From NCBI GenBank assembly GCA_012931725.1, contig CM022948.1, positions 108,573,605 to 108,637,604 on the forward strand: DNA of 64,000 nt, given 5' to 3'. The notes beneath the pieces were generated by a model. The model was given only the letters and a program-made list of their open reading frames with translations, did not search any database and was not told the DNA's origin. Of this stretch, positions 22,294-31,120 are shown piece after piece. This DNA comes from Litsea cubeba. Taxonomy: Eukaryota > Streptophyta > Magnoliopsida > Laurales > Lauraceae. Every line of letters starts with the position of its first letter. Within the stretch, counting starts at the first letter, position 1. The translations under genes were made by a program, and so were the position numbers.

Positions 22294-24430
22294 CTAAAAA
22301 CAAATAAAGCATCAGGTGTTTAGAATAATTCGATAAAAGAATATTAAAGATCATTAGCCAAAAAAATAAGATAATTGAAAACTATAATATTAAAGAAATG
22401 ATGTACAAGTTTTAATCGTGTAAGATCATTCAAGTACCCCACAATACAGGAAATGAGAGGGGAATAGACAATTCTACCGAATGAAAATGAAGTCCAAGTT
22501 TTAATCTTGTGAATAACAACAATAATAGTAATAATAACAAAAGAGAAAAAAATCAAATCCAAGTTCCAATCCATATGGTATTTCCTAACCCACAATAGTA
22601 ATAATAATTAATTCTTTGTTGTCATGGCTATAAGCCAATCAAGATCATTTGTCCGTGCAAGATGGAAATTGAACCGACATCACCTAGCAGTTTCCAACCC
22701 AAAATTCCTCTACCCAGACCCAATTCCTATACCCTAGATACTACTGAAAAAATACTAAATAAACAAACAAATAAAAGAGCTAGGTTTATACCCATTTGAG
22801 TGTCTGAGTTGAGAAAATGTAGTTCGTAACACCGATCAAGAGTTTTGTATATTATTTTTCTTGCAAGAACTGTGAAAAAACCCCATTATGAAACGATGTG
22901 AAAATTCAAGAACAACGACATAAATCCCAATATGAAAACTTAATACCATTTGTACGATTTAAAAAAAAACCAACAAGAACTACTTACTTCTTTTCTACAA
23001 AGCACCAAGAGGAGACTTCCCTTTAGGAAGCACACTCAAAAGCCTCTTTTTACCAGCCCATTTCATTGAGATAATGAGTAATCCATGATGAATGACCTTT
23101 AATTTATAAGAGAAAAAAAATCAAAACATGTTTTAAGTTTTTTTTTCTGTATTTTTTTTAAGATCGGGTCAGAAACTTACACATTCGAACAAATTTTACA
23201 GAAATTCCCTAACAGCTGCATTAGCCCAATTACCATGAATGTGGCCATGGCCTTGGCCACACTTAACCTCATTCTGCAGGCCATCTGGTCATCCACCCGC
23301 TCAGGGTCCCAAAATCAATTCCCGACAAACCTAGATGCCTAATGTGTAATTACTATGGACAAACTGTCATCAAGTGTCATCAGAGATCGGTTCAATCACA
23401 CCAATCAAGTTATCAAATGTTAATGCATTTCATGCCTCTCTAATAGAAGTTTTAGCGGTACATCTTGATATAATTCTTTGATCTGTATTATTATAAAAAG
23501 TATAGAAAGAAATGCTAATCACATAATAATACTCACCCCAATATAACACAAACTCTTATTTCTAATATAACAAACTTATTATCATACTTTGAAATAAACA
23601 CATTAACCCAAAATCATAAATAAACCCTCATTTCTCAATATTTTTAAATTCAAATACAAAAGGAGGCAGCATAGTAACAAATTTACTTGACTGTTGAATT
23701 ATATAGGGGAAAAGTTGATGGCTAAAATGCCCAATCATTTGTATTTCCCCACTATGGCCTACCTATGAAAAGGACCAGCAGCCAGACAATCCTGATCCTT
23801 TGTTAACTTGCTACTTGAACAGGGATATCTCTAATTATGATTCTTATGCATAAGAGAAATCTCCCTACGACAAAAAAAAATGAAATTTTTTGCAAACATC
23901 TATTTAAAGAGATCAAAAGATGACAACAAGTTTCTATTCTATCATCACAAGCTGAAGCTTAACACAGCAATTTGAAATCACTGATCTATTCTATCACCGT
24001 GTTAAAAGTAAATGGATCAACTTTCTTATTCCTATCTATATGGAAATTTCCAGTGAGCTCATGTGCAAATAACTTAGATGTGCACGGCTACCAGAAAAGA
24101 CCTATGATCGGTTTGAATAGGACACACATTGCCACCCATTTGACACAATTCCGAATGGGACGCACTACCACCACCCTGCTACACCACAACCAACACCCCT
24201 ACCTAAAACAAAACTCAAATGTCATTGATCCCATGTTTTTTACACCAACCGGATTGTGACTATTCGTTGGATTGAAATTAAAAAGAAAAAAGTCTATATG
24301 GGCTGATTGTGTTGCCCGATTTCAAAACCAAAAATGGGGCAAGACGATTCAAAATCCATCAGCAAGAGGGAGCTGGGAGGAGGAAAAAAGAAAAGAAGCA
24401 ATGCAACGAAGATGAGGCAGAGCCCTTACC
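22294..24430 (-). other. 5' leader intron of the transposase gene
   Basis: On the minus strand a pyrimidine-rich leader exon next to the right TIR ends at 24,430 with a strong donor (CACAG|GTAAGG). The acceptor TTTTTAG lies just before the exon starting at 22,293. The 2.1 kb between is AT-rich with no coherent frame. The span also holds a TIR-like fragment at 24,290-24,327. Splice sites are inferred. Confidence 0.5.
24290..24327 (+). repeat. Internal TIR-like fragment in MULE-1
   Basis: AAGTCTATATGGGCTGATTG and the following GTTGCCCGATTTCAA repeat the start of the left TIR in the same orientation, 430 bp inside the right end. With the true right TIR it makes a 466-bp inverted pair, so it may be the decayed end of a smaller nested derivative. 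Confidence 0.75.
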
Positions 24431-24566
24431 TGTGAGTGTGAGTCCGGCTGCAAGAGAGGGACGGAGAGGATGCGCTGGCGAGGGAGAACGTGAGCGTGAG
24501 AGAGAGATGCCGAGGGAGACGAGAGAGGGATGTGCAGCGTTCTGGCTGCTCTGCGTTGGGGAGACT

Positions 24567-24755
24567 TGCATTTTTTCTTTTCTCTTCACCAGGAATGATG
24601 AAAGGGTTCTAGCAGGCTGATGAAAGGATTCTGGCGGGCTGATGAAAATAAGACTGGCAGGCTTCCATTACTTAGGTCCAGTCACCGCCAGCTGGATCTC
24701 CACATTGGATCGGGCTTGACATCGGGCAACACAATCAGTCCATATAGACTTATTG
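24567..24755 (-). repeat. Right TIR of MULE-1
   Basis: Reverse complement of the left TIR, ending CAGTCCATATAGACTTATTG. It has an additional short duplication (CTTTCATCAGCC-type block at 24,597-24,650). The leader exon of the transposase gene begins inside or next to it on the minus strand. Confidence 0.93.
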
Positions 24756-24764
24756 TACTCTAAA
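24756..24764. repeat. Right 9-bp target duplication of MULE-1
   Basis: TACTCTAAA, identical to 10,661-10,669. Its last three bases are also the first three of the MULE-2 duplication AAATTCCCA (24,762-24,770). Confidence 0.92.
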
Positions 24765-24770
24765 TTCCCA

Positions 24771-25000
24771 GAGGAATTTACCCACCAGGTCCCCATAGGA
24801 CACTATACATCTCTACAGGTGCCACGTTTACAATGGACACGGATAAGGACATATGGTGCGTTTTCGTATTTTTTTTTGTTGTTTAAAGTGGTCGATATCG
24901 ACCATTCTGTGGGAACAAAAAAAAAAGGGTTTTTCATGATGGAGAAGAGGGGAGGAGGAGGGAGGAGAGGGCATTTGTCTCTCTTGATTGCTGGTGCTGT
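24771..25000 (+). repeat. Left TIR of MULE-2
   Basis: It runs from GAGGAATTTACCC through ATGGACACGGATAAGGACAT and an AAAGTGGTCGATATCGACCA palindrome to AAGGGTTTTTCATGATGGAG and a GGA-rich stretch. It mirrors 29,090-29,353, though with many differences. Confidence 0.8.
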
Positions 25001-25054
25001 TCTAGAGCAATACACTACAAATGGGCCAAAAACATTTGACCCTCTCTATCCTTT

Positions 25055-25140
25055 TTAAGAGGGGAGGAGGAGGAAGAGGAGGAGGAGGGAGAAGAGGGGA
25101 GGAGAGGAGGAGGAGGAGGGAGGAGGGAGGAGGGAAGAGT
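25055..25140 (+). repeat. GGA-rich microsatellite
   Basis: GAGGAGGAGGAAGAGG-type simple repeat following the left TIR of MULE-2. A complementary CTC-rich stretch sits beside the right TIR at 29,090-29,150, so it is part of the subterminal sequence. Confidence 0.8.
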
Positions 25141-25489
25141 CGGCTCTAAATTTCAGTTGGGTTGCCCATCAATCAGCAAAAGAACACATGCAAATGAGAT
25201 TACAGATTATACATCATGTTTCTCCTCTTTGCCTCATCACTACCTTTGAGGAATAAACAACCCATCACATGAAACGTGAGGAAATTGATGCATTTTCTAG
25301 TGGAAGAAGTTGTGAATTGGACATCTTTTGTTCATTGCAACCTTATCTTCCCTTTTATGTTACTCTGGTCAACAAGTGATTTGGAAAATTCTATGGTTGG
25401 CAATTTCATCAGGAAGAGAATTCTATGATTGTCGTCCATGAAATCCGTGAAAACCCTCACCTCCTTCTGACCCAGATCCGTCCATCCTA

Positions 25490-25583
25490 TGCAACACCAC
25501 CCTTCCCTTCTCCTCCCTCCTCCTCCCCTCTTCTCCATCATGAAAACCCCAATCTTTATTTGGGTTCCCATAGAATGGTCTTG
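25490..25583 (-). repeat. Third, truncated TIR-like copy inside MULE-2
   Basis: The CTC-rich tract, CTTCTCCATCATGAAAACCCC and TTTGGGTTCCCATAGAATGG repeat the inner part of the right TIR in the same orientation. The match stops at AATGGTC, the first bases of the GGTCGATATCGACC palindrome, and PPR coding sequence follows at once. Confidence 0.75.
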
Positions 25584-25870
25584 AGTTTGCACGCAAGGTG
25601 TTCGATGAAATGCCCAAGACAAAACCGGTGAGTTGGAGCGCGATGATTGGTGGGTATGTTCGTGGGGGGGCGGTGTAATGAGGCTGTGGTGGCTTTTAGG
25701 ATGATGCTGGGTGCTGGGGTTAGGCCAGACGAGATTACTGTGGTCAGTGTGCTTTCAGCGTGTGCTGACTTAGAAGCGTTTGAGCTTGGGAAGTGGATTG
25801 GGGTTTATGTTGAGAGGGAAGGGATTGCAAAGACGGAACCGTTTGTGCAATGCATTGATCGAGCTTGATT
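25584..25870 (+). pseudogene. Captured PPR fragment a (PLS-type repeats)
   Basis: It reads HARKVFDEMPK...VSWSAMIGGYVR, then after a frameshift in a G7 run at about 25,664 AVVAFRMMLGAGVRPDEITVVSVLSACADL...LGKWI. These are P-, L- and S-type pentatricopeptide repeats of an organellar RNA-binding protein. There is no start codon, signal or full array. The left edge is a TIR-like copy; the right edge is a jump to the E/DYW region. Confidence 0.85.
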
Positions 25871-26158
25871 CCTGGATGCAGTTTGATTGAGCTTGACAGC
25901 CAGATATATGAATTTGTGGCTGGGGATAAATCCCACCCACAATATAAAGAGATATTTGAGATGGTAGAATAGATGGGACGGGAATTGAGGAGTGCCGGTT
26001 ATGTCCCCACTACATCAGAGGTGTTGCTGGACATTGATGAAGAAGATAGGGAAGATGCCTTGTATCGGCACAGTGAGAAGCTGGCCATTGCTTTTGCACT
26101 TCTGAATACAAAGCCGGAAACACCAATTAGGATTGTGAACTACTGTTGGACAATGCCA
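25871..26158 (+). pseudogene. Captured PPR fragment b (E/E+ and start of DYW domain)
   Basis: The frame GCSLIELDSQIYEFVAGDKS, HPQYKEIF, then MGRELRSAGYVPTTSEVLLDIDEEDRE and YRHSEKLAIAFALLNT is the E+ to early DYW region of PLS-class PPR editing factors. A TAG at about 25,970 interrupts it. It stops at TPIRIV, before the deaminase zinc motifs. It lies right after fragment a with the middle of a PPR gene missing, so both may come from one parent by internal deletion. Confidence 0.85.
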
Positions 26159-26269
26159 TCTTAGTCATTTGATCTACAAGAACTATACGTGGCTGTGACC
26201 AATTAATTGATGTCATTGAAGGAAATGGTTCAAATAATTATGCACAACAAGTATTCCTACTTGATGTCA

Positions 26270-26520
26270 TTGCTAGGTTGGTATTTGACAGGATGCGAGT
26301 TAAGAATGTGGTCTCATGGAATTCAATGATAGATGGTTATGCTCAGTGTGGAGATTCAGGTGAAGCAATGGCCCTCTTTAGGAAGATGCTTGATGAGGGG
26401 GTTAAACCCACTGGTGTTAGTATTATGGGTGCTTTACATGCATGTGCTGATTTGGGTGATCTTGAATAGGGGAGACACATACATGAGCTATTGCTGCGAA
26501 TCGGACTTGGTTCTGATATT
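26270..26520 (+). pseudogene. Captured PPR fragment c (two to three PLS repeats)
   Basis: VFDRMRVKNVVSWNSMIDGY, AQCGDSGEAMALFRKMLDEG and VKPTGVSIMGALHACADLGDLE, a stop, then GRHIHELLLRIGLGSDIHV. It is a P-L-S stretch that appears to come from a different gene than fragments a/b, because the same repeat positions are represented again. Confidence 0.8.
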
Positions 26521-26894
26521 CATGTTATGATATCTCTTAGAAGAAGAAGAAGAAAAGGCAAGAGCTTTTGGACAAGAGAGGAGGAGATGGCGAGAAAGAG
26601 TTCAGTTTTTCTTTTTTTTTTCTTTTTGAATGGATTTGCATATGAGAGGGAAAGCTTGTTCTTGGGTAGGAAGGTGGACTATATCTTGTTTTCATTCTGC
26701 CTCAAATCATGATCCCCTAAAGAATTTTGCATACACTAAAGTCCTTCATGAAGATGCAATGATCAGAATATGATGGTTGTCTTATATTCATTGTCAATAC
26801 TCTGTTGTTACGGAGCATGTTAATTTACAGGTTTTGTATCTCCAAACGGTGCACTGCTATTGACAAGCATCATTTTTTTTCTCTATTTTATTAT

Positions 26895-27200
26895 GGTCGA
26901 TATCGACAATAAAAGTGGTCGACACTGACAATGTCTGTAAATTTATGTTTCAGTTATGTGGTCGATATCGACAATAAAAGTGGTCGACACTGACAATGAC
27001 TGTAAATTAATGTTTCAGTTATGTGGTCGATATCGACAATAAAAGTGGTCGACACTGACAATGACTGTAAATTAATGTTTCAGTTAGTGGTCGATATCGA
27101 CAATAAAAGTGGTCGACACTGACAATGACTGTAAATTAATGTTTCAGTTATGTGGTCGATATCGATAACTATTATAGTCGATATCGACCACTTTTGTGCT
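26895..27200. repeat. 65-bp tandem array of a GGTCGATATCGAC palindrome
   Basis: GGTCGATATCGAC starts at 26,895, 26,960, 27,025, 27,089 and 27,154 (spacing 65, 65, 64, 65). Each unit also has AAAAGTGGTCGACACTGACAAT and GTAAATTAATGTTTCAGTTA. The array ends with an inverted copy (AGTCGATATCGACCACTTTT). The same 14-bp palindrome occurs in the left TIR (about 24,890) and twice in the right TIR (29,197 and 29,216). Confidence 0.92.
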
Positions 27201-27530
27201 TACTATACTTAATTGTGAGAAATTTGTTTCCACCATCATTTGGGTATAACCTGGATCACCAGAACCTTGGTTTTTAACATAGACATATTACATATATTAT
27301 TTGAAGTTTCTGGTCATTTTCTTAATATATGAGTATGAGTACTTTCCTGCCCCAACTTGTAAGTAATGTATCATCAATTAATTTCGATAGTGATTCGGGG
27401 TGGATTTGGAACGGGAGGGGGAAACCCACATCCCACACAATGTAATACAAATGTTCCACTTGAAAATCCTCATATGCTTGGAGACACATGTAATTATCCC
27501 CACTGCTCGAACACCCAATCTTCCAGTGAT

Positions 27531-28414
27531 CTAAAAAACGACATCTCTACAACTCACTTTCTCAAACACCAGTCGAGCTTCGTCTATTCTCATGCTTTGC
27601 ACATACCCAAAAATCATAGTGGTTTGAGCTGCAACATTTTTATAAGGCATTTGCTCAAGTAACTCCCTTGCTTCATCAAGCTTCCCGACACGAACAAACC
27701 CATTAATCGTAGTCGTCCACGACGCAGAACTCCTCTCGGGCATTTCAGTAAAAAGCCGATAAGCCTCTTCTATTTGACCATTCTGCACATAACTTGTGAT
27801 CATAGCATTCCAAGCAATCACATTCCTCTCAGGCATCTGATTGAAAAGGCTCTTTGCCTCAATAATTCGACCACTCCGAGCATATGCACTTAACATAGTC
27901 ACCCGAAAATCACATTGGGAGAAGGTACTCTTTGAAAGAACTTCCATGCCGAATCCAAATCATAGACCTGAACATATCCATCAATCATTAAATTCCAAGA
28001 AACCACATCTTTCACTATCATCTCATCGAAAAATTCCAAACCCAAACGCATCTCGCCATTTTGGGTATAACCGGCTAGCATCGAATTCCATGAAACCAAG
28101 TCCTTCACCGGCATCTCATCGAATAATCTACGGGCTTCTCCAAACCGCCTGTTCTTAGCATAACCCGAAATCAACGCGTTCCAACAAACAAGGTCATTCT
28201 TCTCAGGAAGCTGATCAAAGAGGCTCCTTGCCTTTTCCAACAATCCATTACGGGTATAGCAGGTCATCATCAAAGTCCACGAAAAGACATCTCTTTGGGG
28301 CATTTTATCAAACAGCTCTGCAGCATCTTTAACTCGATCATTGTGAAGTAGCCAACAATCATTGAATTCCATGAAACCAAGTTCTTGAATGCATATGAAC
28401 ACACTCCACTTCAC
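27531..28414 (-). pseudogene. Captured PPR fragment d (about ten repeats, minus strand)
   Basis: On the minus strand the frame from 28,414 shows serial repeats such as AAELFDKMPQRDVFSWTLMM, ARSLFDQLPEKNDLVCWNALI and ARRLFDEMPVKDLVSWNSML. After a frameshift at about 27,915 it continues with AKSLFNQMPERNVIAWNAMI and EAYRLFTEMPERSSASWTTT. A second frameshift lies near 28,345. It would encode an organellar PLS-class RNA-binding protein if whole; N-terminal targeting region and C-terminal E/DYW part are absent. Orientation is opposite to fragments a-c. Confidence 0.88.
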
Positions 28415-29085
28415 TATGCTTGATTTTGAAGCCTAACTGCTCTCAATATTTTCACTTTCTATGGGAAACTATGAATCATTAGGGTGAATGTTCACTCACA
28501 CACACACGTATATCAACATTCCTATGTGCCTCTTATCTGTCTATACGTTTCTTTTGCTTGAACCCCAACCTGTCTTGCACTGCTACATTTTTGAAACATC
28601 AAGCCAATCGTATTTCTTGCCCTGCTTTGCTCTGTTGTTGGACTGCTATTTGTCTGACACATGCCATGGATCCTCATTGGAACTTCAGCTATAGACATCC
28701 TTATCCTTAACCACCAAGCAATTTTCCATGCTTCTCTGCATCACCAGACATCTTGCTTCCACTTGATCGAATTTACTCCAAGCTCCTCTTCTTCGGTTTG
28801 CCCTAACTGAATGATTCAACAGGTTCTGAGATTCCAACCCTCCTGATTTCCACATATAATCTGCCCTCAGCCTATGATGCAGCCCACTCTTTGCCTTTGG
28901 GTATCAGTTTCATTTCACATATCACCACCCATTGCAAGCCCTTGAAATGCCTCCAACCATCATTTGTTTCTACCATGTCCATCTACTTGTACCAAAGGAA
29001 ACTACTATCTTTGTTCCTTCATCTCTGCTGCAATGCTTGAATGTGGATTGTGGAAGTTCACATAAATAATTTACTTGGCGTGATC
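28415..29085. other. MULE-2 spacer without recognisable gene
   Basis: Low-complexity and CT-rich sequence with a short CA microsatellite at about 28,495. No coherent frame is visible. Confidence 0.4.
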
Positions 29086-29353
29086 CTCCCTCTTCCTTCC
29101 CCTCTCCTCCCTCTTCCTCCTTCTCCTCCTCCTCCTCCTCTCTTCTCCATCCTGAATGGTGAAAAACCCAATTTTTTTTTGGGTTCCCGCAAAATGGTCG
29201 ATATCGACCATAAAAGTGGTCGATATCGACCATTCGCTAAACGACAAAAAAAAAAAAAAAAACGGACATGTAGAGCCTTATCTGTATCCTTGGTAAATAC
29301 AATACCTCTGAAGTGGTATATGACTCTACGGGGCTCTACCAGGTAAATTCCTC
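29085..29353 (-). repeat. Right TIR of MULE-2
   Basis: CTC-rich tract, GTGAAAAACCC, T-run, GGGTTCCCGCAAAATGG, two GGTCGATATCGACC palindromes 19 bp apart, A-run, CCTTATCTGTATCC and the terminus GGTAAATTCCTC. It is the mirror of 24,771-25,000 but with the palindrome doubled. Confidence 0.82.
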
Positions 29354-29499
29354 AAATTCCCATTTCATACTATTCCTTTCCGGAATGCAACAGAACTCAT
29401 CTTCAAAGCATCAAATCACGAACTGTTTGTATCGTACCGATAAAAAAAATTTGTTTGTATCGAACTAATCATGATACAAAGGCCAAAGTAACAAATCAG

Positions 29500-29865
29500 G
29501 TAACTATGCTTCATAACAATGTAATACTCCTAAATGTAACCTTTGACCATCAGACGGGCTTTATATCGACCGTTCAATGGAATCATTAGTTTTGTTTTTT
29601 ATTTTATGAATCCATTTGCTGCCAATAAGAATTTTTCGAGGAGGCAGGTGAACAAGTCCTAAAGTGTGTATGTTAGCAAGAGCTACAACTTCTTCACCCA
29701 TTGCTTGTTTCCAATGAGATCAAAAGGAAGATTCCTTGAATGATTGAGGTTCAAAGTAGAAGCAGATTGCTGCCAAGAAAGACTGATAAGATGGAGAAAA
29801 AGGTATTGGACGTAGAAATAAAATCATAAAGTCGCACAAGTTTTGGCGAACGAAGAGGATACTGA
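29500..29865 (-). pseudogene. Copia RT fragment, antisense
   Basis: On the minus strand YQSFLAAI, WKQAMGEEVVALANIHTLGL, IGSKWIHKIK and, after a frameshift, SIERYKARLMVKGY form the start of a Ty1/copia reverse transcriptase domain. No LTRs or catalytic YVDD are included. Confidence 0.75.
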
Positions 29866-30124
29866 TGAGAACGACTAGTAAGCAGGGTCTAAATAGTGTC
29901 AACACGTGGCTGCAAATTAGAAAATAATGCCTTTGTCTGTCGAGTGTAAACTTATAAAGGATTAGTTGAAGAAGCAGGTGTCAGACGGAAACATATTAGG
30001 AAATGAATAGATTAGAACAAGTGGTTAGGGATGACAATGGGTCTGGTTAAAACAAGACCCACCCAGGGCCACCCTGACCCGCTCCTGTTATGGGTATGGT
30101 TCTCAAAAATACCTAATGCACAAT

Positions 30125-30129
30125 ACATT
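30125..30129. repeat. 5-bp target duplication, left side of Tat element
   Basis: ACATT, identical to 43,119-43,123. Five bases is the gypsy integrase spacing. Confidence 0.9.
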
Positions 30130-31050
30130 TGTGTGGGGAGATTTCCAGAACCACAGGATTACGCTAATCACAGCCATCAGATGAGACTAAGCACTCTCAC
30201 GTGCCATCCGCGTGCCATCCACGTGGCACCAAGCACACCCCGGCTACCAGGACAGGAGGTCCGGCCGAAGTCAGGCAGCTCCGGGCCACTAGCGCCGAAC
30301 TGGCCCACCCCGGGCGCCATCTCGGCAGGAAGCTCCACCTCGGCTGGGCCACCCCGGATGGCATCTCGGCAGAAAGCTCCACCTCGGCTGAAGAAGCCGG
30401 GACGGAAGCCGAAGCAAGAGAGAACCTCCACTTGCGCCCCTCATCCCCCACGTCATCAGGCACGCGGAGAAATAGGGGCACGAGCTAGTGGGACAGACAC
30501 GACATCCAGCCGCTCACAATCTTCGCCATATCCTGACAGGGCGGCATCCAGCGGCTGAGGCCACATCAGGGCAAGGCCCGAGGGCAGATCCCACGATCCC
30601 CTACCGCCAAAGGCGTCCAACACGATCTGGCCCAACAAGTTAATGCGACGTGGGCTGATCCGACGCGCATTTAATGCGGAGTGGGCTGGATTGGACCGCA
30701 TTAATGGCAACGTGGGCTGATCATGACTTCCCAGTCGAATCATGAGACCCATGCCAAGACGTCGTCCAAGATATCTTCCAAATCGTCTATAAAAGGATGG
30801 CATTTCCACATGCAAGGTACGAAAAACTTCATACATAGAGCTGTTACTCTGTCTCTCTTCTTCCTCTCCTTCCATTGTTCCAGTTCACTCGCTGACTTTG
30901 GCATCGGAGAGCCTTGCGCCGCCCAGGCCAGGGTCCTCTGACCGTGTGTTCTTCCCTTTCAGGCTTTCAGACGGCACCCAGTCATCACCATCATCGGATA
31001 AGTCCTCTAAGGCACCTCCTTATTGTGGGTCATTATTTTCTGCACCTACA
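30130..31050 (+). repeat. 5' LTR of Tat element
   Basis: TGTGTGGGGAG...CACCTACA, 921 bp. It contains a near-duplicate block around CTCGGCAGGAAGCTCCACCT, then inverted GCATTTAATGCG elements, a TATA box CTATAAAAGG at 30,787-30,796 and a CT-rich leader. It lacks 8 bp near 30,640 that the 3' LTR has. Confidence 0.93.
30787..30796 (+). promoter_or_regulatory. TATA box of Tat 5' LTR
   Basis: CTATAAAAGG, followed about 50 bp later by a CT-rich probable transcript start region. It is identical in the 3' LTR at 42,855-42,864. Confidence 0.75.
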
Positions 31051-31052
31051 AT

Positions 31053-31070
31053 TGGCGCCGTCTGTGGGAA
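31053..31070 (+). promoter_or_regulatory. Primer-binding site of Tat element
   Basis: TGGCGCCGTCTGTGGGAA starts two bases after the LTR end. This is the tRNA-Asp-complementary site common in plant gypsy elements. Confidence 0.9.
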
Positions 31071-31120
31071 AGTAATATCCCAACCTTCCCAACCTTCTTA
31101 ACCTCAATCTCTCAGAAGCC

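Larger units (their letters stand above)
10670..24755. mobile_element. 14.1-kb MuDR-like MULE carrying Ulp1 protease and FAR1-type transposase (MULE-1)
   Basis: A complete Mutator-like element. The ends are inverted repeats (10,670-10,834 and 24,567-24,755) flanked by a perfect 9-bp duplication TACTCTAAA. Inside are two convergent genes: an Ulp1-type cysteine protease on + (coding exons 12,458-15,826) and a FAR1/Jittery-like MULE transposase on - (22,289 to 19,545), with a tandem-repeat array (16,200-18,940) between their 3' ends. Each gene has a 5' noncoding exon next to a TIR and a long first intron. Maize MuDR has the same plan, with mudrA and mudrB convergent from the TIRs. MULEs with Ulp1 genes are known (Kaonashi type). 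Both genes are disrupted, so this copy is no longer autonomous, though TIRs and duplication look young. Confidence 0.93.
24771..29353. mobile_element. Pack-MULE-like element carrying PPR gene fragments (MULE-2)
   Basis: A 4.6-kb element whose ends begin GAGGAATTTACC on both strands. It is flanked by a perfect 9-bp duplication AAATTCCCA at 24,762-24,770 and 29,354-29,362. Its TIRs (about 200-270 bp, diverged) share a GGATAAGG block, A-runs, the palindrome GGTCGATATCGACC, a TTCCC...GGGTTTTTC block and a GA/CT-rich stretch. No transposase is visible. The cargo is pieces of PPR genes on both strands and a tandem array of the palindrome. Non-autonomous MULEs with captured gene fragments are called Pack-MULEs; movement would depend on a transposase elsewhere. 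Confidence 0.88.

Noticed and set aside
26895..27200. CRISPR-like array (regular repeats with spacers)
   Set aside because: The whole 65-bp unit is repeated, spacers included, and the sequence is plant DNA; it is an ordinary tandem repeat.
30031..30558. 175-codon frame over the 5' end of the Tat LTR and its twin at 42,193
   Set aside because: It lies inside LTRs, starts before the element on the left copy, and other frames there are equally open; composition artefact.
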